Shown piece after piece: positions 59,583-64,000 of a stretch of DNA of 64,000 nucleotides (positions are counted from its first letter, which is position 1; each line of letters begins with the position of its first letter). The notes under the pieces were generated by a model. It did no database searches. It saw only the letters and a program-made list of their open reading frames with translations, and was not told the DNA's origin. This DNA is from Ceraceosorus guamensis. Its lineage: Eukaryota; Basidiomycota; Exobasidiomycetes; Ceraceosorales; Ceraceosoraceae. Location of the stretch: positions 434,001 through 498,000 of the forward strand of contig NW_020290000.1 in assembly GCF_003144195.1 (NCBI RefSeq), in the 5' to 3' direction. Position numbers and translations under genes: made by a program.

Positions 59583-60883
59583 TACCTGATTCTGTGCTTG
59601 ACTTGCTATTGGTACTCGCATGCAGTCTTTTCGCGCGAGCATGCACTCTGCGATAGAGAGATTTCTTGGAGTTCTGAGGACCGAACGATACTTGCCATCC
59701 TTGCAAATCTCTCTCGAGCACAATGCAGAAGCGAAATCAGTATGCGGCGTTGTGTTTCTCGATTCAGAGTTGCCATTCGTTCTACTCTTGTTTCGCGAGC
59801 TTCCTGCATTCTGGATACACTCGTGTGCTTGCTCATCTCAAGGCGATGAACGATGAACAATTCTAGTGTAGGATCTTTCGGCGGCATCGTATCACGCGTG
59901 CATGCTGCTCGGAATCGAGGCTTTGATCAAGTTGGGCAGGGCTAGGCTGAGCGTACACGCCATCCGAGAAAGGCATCGTCAACTCAAAGCCTGCGCTGCG
60001 AAGCAAGAATTCACATTCCTGATTCACATTGTGGTCGTTGCGCCTCGGACGGTGCGGGTGAGGTGACGTGACAATCAGGATCATGATGGAAGTTTCGGGA
60101 CCGATGTCATCGACTTCAGCTTCAGCTTCAGCTAGCGTAAGCGAGTTCGCGCATCCGTCAATTGAAGCTTCGTGTCATTCTTGGTCTGCGCATGCGCAAA
60201 ACGAGCCTCTTGCTTTTGCCAAGCACGTATACGGGAGCTTTGCGCAGCCCACCCCACCCACACCTAGTTCCGTGTTGCCTGCATGATCTTGGCTTGATGT
60301 CGCGATTGAGAGCAATCCACATTGAGTGATTCAATTCGCGATGGCAGGATGTATGGACAACGTCGATCGAGCGTGCAGTGCGGGCCATCCACCCAGAGAA
60401 AGTGTGAATTGGTTAGGAACACCTGAGCGGCGGGCGACGCATCAGAGGGGCGATGTAGTTTTAAGTTGACCCTTCGATTCGGAGATGAGATTCACGAATG
60501 GATGGGAGTCAGAGAGTGCAGGAGGAATGCGGAGATTGCGGCCTCTTCTTCTGCCATGCACTCATCAGAATAATATCAATCAAAGATCACAACAGCAGCT
60601 ATATATAGACGCGCGCACTTTGCCTTGGAATTTTTTGTTCCTTTGATGCGGGCATTGCCCGACTTTGTTGCGTCGTGAATCGTGAATGAAAGATGTGAGT
60701 CAGAATGAAGAATCAGAATCGCATGGATGCATCATCATCGTGACTCACACACAACACAGCACGCACATGACGATTGAGAGCCACGAACGTTGGGTTCACG
60801 ATTCGATGATGGATGCGCGCCGCTGCACCTATATACCGGTACAACAATTCAAACTCGGCATACAATCGTGAATCACGGATCGC

Positions 60884-60921
<38 letters not shown>

Positions 60922-61338
60922 TTGATCCTTAGTTGCCTATTTTGGTTCGGCGGGGTCGTGAGTCGTAAGTCGTGGCGCCGAGCGAAACGAGTTGCGCACC
61001 TCGCGTTCGCGTTCGCGTGTGCAGCTGCTGCTGTGCGCGCGCGTTTGTCTTGCGCCCGCGCTCGTCGGCGTGCAATTCATCCATCATGCAGCAGCATCGA
61101 CGATGCGCCATGCACGATGCACGGATCTACGCTGCTCGTCATGGCTTCTGCGCGCCGATCGACTCGCGTCGCGTTCGTCGTCCGCGCTTCCCTTTCTTCC
61201 GCTCCACCAGCATCCCATCCACCACGACGCGCATCGCATCGCACCGCACATCCGCATTCTGGTTATTGTGTGGGATCTCATACATCGCACCATATTGATC
61301 TTCATCTGCACTCGGCACCTTGATTGAAACATTTCAAG
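59583..61338. other. Intergenic, rich in the dispersed motif
   Basis: This 1.76-kb stretch has no recognisable gene. It holds copies or variants of the dispersed motif near 60017, 60489, 60674, 60795 and 60866, a CTTCAG triplicate (about 60113-60131) and a GCTT array (60884-60920). The promoter of the SAP-like membrane protein gene must lie at its right end. Confidence 0.5.
60884..60920. repeat. (GCTT)n tetranucleotide microsatellite
   Basis: About nine uninterrupted GCTT units, immediately after a copy of the dispersed motif. Confidence 0.9.
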
Positions 61339-63045
61339 ATGGTCAAGTCGCTCAAGTATCAGAGAAAGTCGGATTTGGTGGATATGGGCACCCTTTTGGG
61401 TCTCTCCAACCCTTCCGACCTCAAGAGGGACGATTTGGAAGATGAGGTCAGGAACGCCTTGCTCTCCAGAAGAGCAGAATTGCAGAACGATGAGCACTGG
61501 AAACCCATTTACGGTGCCATCGATTCTGGAGAGCGCAGAGCAGCTAGGAGCAGTCTAGGCGCCACCAGTCCGTGAGTTTGCACTCTGACTGCATTCGTGA
61601 TTCACAATTCGCTCGAGATTCGTGATTCTTATTTCTCGGATCCATGGCATCGAGGTGAAGTTTGCGGAGCGCGTGGATGCTCGCTCGCTCGCGGGTGCTC
61701 GGACGTGTGCAGCAGCGGCCCCGCGCGCGCGCGCGCGCGCGAGCGGTTCAAGTCATGCTGCTTGCATGCATCATTGCGCCTCTGCTGACGTGCCGCGGCC
61801 GATCGTGTGCTGCTGGGCCACACACCCATGCACGCATGCATGCCCATGAAAAACGCGGGTTGCAACGTATAGAGTCACGACGAGTGCACGCGGTCCGTTT
61901 TAGCAAATTGCTTCCCCGCATTTGGAAGTCGCTCGTCAGATTGACATGGTCATGCGTCGCACCCATAAGCTTGATCTTCCTGCCTTTTAAATGTCGCTGA
62001 CAATCGCGCCCAACCAACATCCCATTTAGCGACTCTGATGCTTCGGACGACTCTCCTGCTCGCGCCAAGTCTCCCCGCAAGCACTCTGGAGGCCGGGCCA
62101 ACGGTACCGCTACTCCGCGCAAGACCTCGAGCTCGCTTGCCCAAGATGCGAGCTCCACCTTCAACAGTTTGACAGCTCGTACCAAGCGCAGCTTCGAAAG
62201 TCTCAAGGATGCATTCCGAACCGGAGCTAACGAGGCTCGCACTGAAGTCATTGAAGCTCGCGAGCACGTGGACCACGCCGCACACGGCGTCGCTCACCGC
62301 GTCAAGCTTCAACAACGCGCCTTGATCCGTGGCGCTGGAAACTTGTGGCACAAGGCCGGCGTCTACGCTTCCGATGCCAACAACCTGACTACGATATTCC
62401 TTGCTCTCGAGGCCATTACTCTGATCCTGTCTATCCTCCCTACCACCTACTTCGAATTTGGCAGCCGCGCGAGCGTGAGCAACCTTGTCAAGAGCGGCGG
62501 CAAGACCGCTCACAGCACTGTCCCTCACTACGCCATCACGATTCCCAATGCGTGGGCTCTGCTCACCGTCGGATTTTGGAGGCCCATCGTTCTGTGGACT
62601 CTTTACACTGTCGCCGTCCCTTACATTCTCGCTCGTGAGTCTCGCTTGCTCGCGTTGAGCCCATTCTGAATCATGCTGACGTCCGATTTGTACGGCTCCG
62701 CGTTATATGCCAGATCTGATCACCTTTAGCCGTCGTCGCGACTTCTCGGCGCAAACTTTCACCTTGTCTCGTCTATTCCTGATCCTCTTCCTCGTCCGTA
62801 TCACTCCTGGACTATTGCCCAAGCCCGCTCCTGCCGTGCTTGGCGTCGCGGCGGGCCAGACCGCAGCTGCTGCCAACGCTGCAGCCGGAGGCAAGCTGCT
62901 GAGTGCCCAGGGCCTCATTCAACAGTACACCAGCTACGATTGGGTGTCAGCCGCAATCTCCCCTGAGCTTCAAGTCCTGGCTGCTAGCGCTGCCGCTGCA
63001 TTCGCAAACCTCGAGGCGCTCCACACTCGCCCCCGCGCGGGCTGA
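61339..63045 (+). CDS. Multi-pass membrane protein with SAP-like N-terminus, unrecognised
   Basis: Three exons (61339-61571, 62030-62634, 62714-63045) give 389 residues. The first intron, 458 nt, is the longest in the window. The N-terminal 60 residues (MVKSLKYQRKSDLVDMGTLL, LKRDDLEDEVRNALLSRR) look like a SAP-type helix-extended-helix, a fold often used for nucleic-acid binding or as a small protein-interaction unit. A Ser/Lys/Arg-rich linker and a helical stretch (RTKRSFESLKDAFRTGANEA) follow. Then three or four hydrophobic segments occur: LTTIFLALEAITLILSILPT, ALLTVGFWRPIVLWTLYTVA, LSRLFLILFLVRITPGLL and a weaker Ala-rich one near the end. By layout it resembles fungal proteins of the ER or nuclear envelope that pair a SAP-like end with membrane helices, but I do not recognise the family. 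Membrane topology is well supported; location and function are inference. The start ATG lies in CAAGATGG. Confidence 0.8.
61719..61741. repeat. Alternating GC dinucleotide tract in intron 1
   Basis: A run of alternating G and C lies inside the first intron of the SAP-like membrane protein gene, similar to the one near 5456. Confidence 0.8.
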
Positions 63046-64000
63046 GCTCCTGAAGAGCAAGCATTGGCACAACAATGGCGCAAGAAAGCGCTTACGCCGT
63101 TCGCTGGAAATGTTGGCTTGCCATCTCGAAGACCTTTTGCTTTACCTCACATACCCTTTTCTTTCGGAGCTCGCCCTTTTTGTTCTGCCTGAGTGCTGTG
63201 ACAGCGAATCAGCAACATACTGCCATTCGCTTCCAAACTCTGCGATGTGCTACCTTCTCCCTCCCTTCTCGCAACTATTATCGCCGCGACGGCGATCATG
63301 CGTACCCGTCTCGGCTTGGTTCAGGCTTCCAATATGTCAGTCTATGCTCATCACGTATACGCTCGCGCCAGGATTCAAAAGCAGCCCGCATTTTGTTTTC
63401 CTCTTCTGGTCATGCTCCTCGTCTCTCGTGCAATGCAAATCGAAGTGTTTATTATATCTCTCCATTTCGCGCCCCCTCGCCTCGCCTCGCCTCGTCTGCC
63501 CTCTCTCATCCTGAGCTTTACGATGCCTCTCGCCCTCTCTGACCTGGCCCAGCGCTGCCAAGGCGAATGTGCCCACGCTCCGCATCTGCATGAACTCGAT
63601 CGGCCGGGCTCTAAGAATTCAGAGAGTCCTCGAGGAGGCATCTTGAGTCATCCTTCCACATCCGTATCCCTCTCTTCCGGAGCATCCCAGCTGACCTGAC
63701 CCAGCACATCTCCCATCCAATGCCACCTCCTTCCCATCGCCTTTTCCAGATTGACATTGGGAAGCAAACAGCTCTCCAGCGATCTGCTCCTCCTCTCCAG
63801 ATCCGACATTCTCCTAGCGCTAACGAGGTACTCTTCCTTGGGCCCCCCTCTCCCTCTCCCTCCATCGCCATCGCCTTGCATCATCTCCTCCTCCTCCTCC
63901 TCCTCCCCCTCACAATCGCCGGCTAGAGCAGTGCTGCGCGAAGCTACGAGGACTCTTCGAGCGCACTCTTGCATCAGTCTAGCTATATTCCTCGTATCGT
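63046..64000. other. Right-edge intergenic region
   Basis: No gene is supported. The last 400 bases are strongly pyrimidine-rich on the plus strand and contain a CTC repeat (about 63885-63907), which resembles the promoter or leader of a plus-strand gene starting beyond the window. The acidic minus-strand frame over the same stretch is explained by that composition. Confidence 0.45.

Noticed and set aside
63648-63974. Minus-strand frame with a poly-Glu run at the right edge
   Set aside because: The Glu run is the complement of a CTC microsatellite in a pyrimidine-rich stretch; no domain or splice structure supports it.

Overview
The window reads as nuclear DNA of a filamentous or dimorphic fungus, most likely a smut-lineage basidiomycete (Ustilaginomycotina). 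The support is many short GT-AG introns (37-170 nt, one of 458 nt), GC-rich third codon positions, protein sequences of clear fungal type, and a short dispersed motif (ATTCGTGATT and its complement) scattered through the intergenic DNA. The lineage call is inference. The eukaryotic nature is seen directly in phase-consistent introns and in families such as Rpt1, Prp17 and eIF2D.

I support 17 protein-coding genes plus one weak candidate. Left part (1-14 kb): a secreted cutinase-like hydrolase with a long acidic repetitive tail (+), a four-exon mitochondrial membrane protein (-), ATP-type PEP carboxykinase (+), and a secreted alpha/beta hydrolase whose nucleophile serine is replaced by glycine (+). 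Middle (14-31 kb): proteasome ATPase Rpt1 (-) diverging from the AP endonuclease Apn2 (+), which converges on an F-box/WD40/UIM protein of Ufo1 architecture (-); then a single-pass SH3 membrane protein of Fus1-like layout (+) and a secreted GH43-like glycosidase (+). Next (32-42 kb): an unrecognised low-complexity protein with a SHOCT-like segment (+), a 108-residue single-pass membrane protein (+), and a Cdc25-type Ras exchange factor with SH3 (-). Then about 6.4 kb of gene-poor DNA with a 50-nt T tract. Right part (48-63 kb): mitochondrial Obg GTPase (-) diverging from eIF2D/Tma64 (+); a LisH-CTLH-CRA protein of the RanBP9/Gid1 type (-) diverging from the splicing factor Prp17 (+); and a multi-pass membrane protein with a SAP-like N-terminus (+).

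The genes do not form an obvious pathway cluster. They are mostly housekeeping genes in divergent or convergent pairs, interleaved with secreted enzymes that would suit a plant-associated life. Three belong to protein turnover: proteasome ATPase, SCF-type F-box protein and GID-type subunit. One gene, PEP carboxykinase, belongs to a family whose yeast member is a GID substrate.

I saw no convincing tRNA, rRNA, CRISPR, autonomous transposon, retroelement or virus-like element. Exon boundaries below were placed by eye from splice consensus, reading phase and protein continuity.
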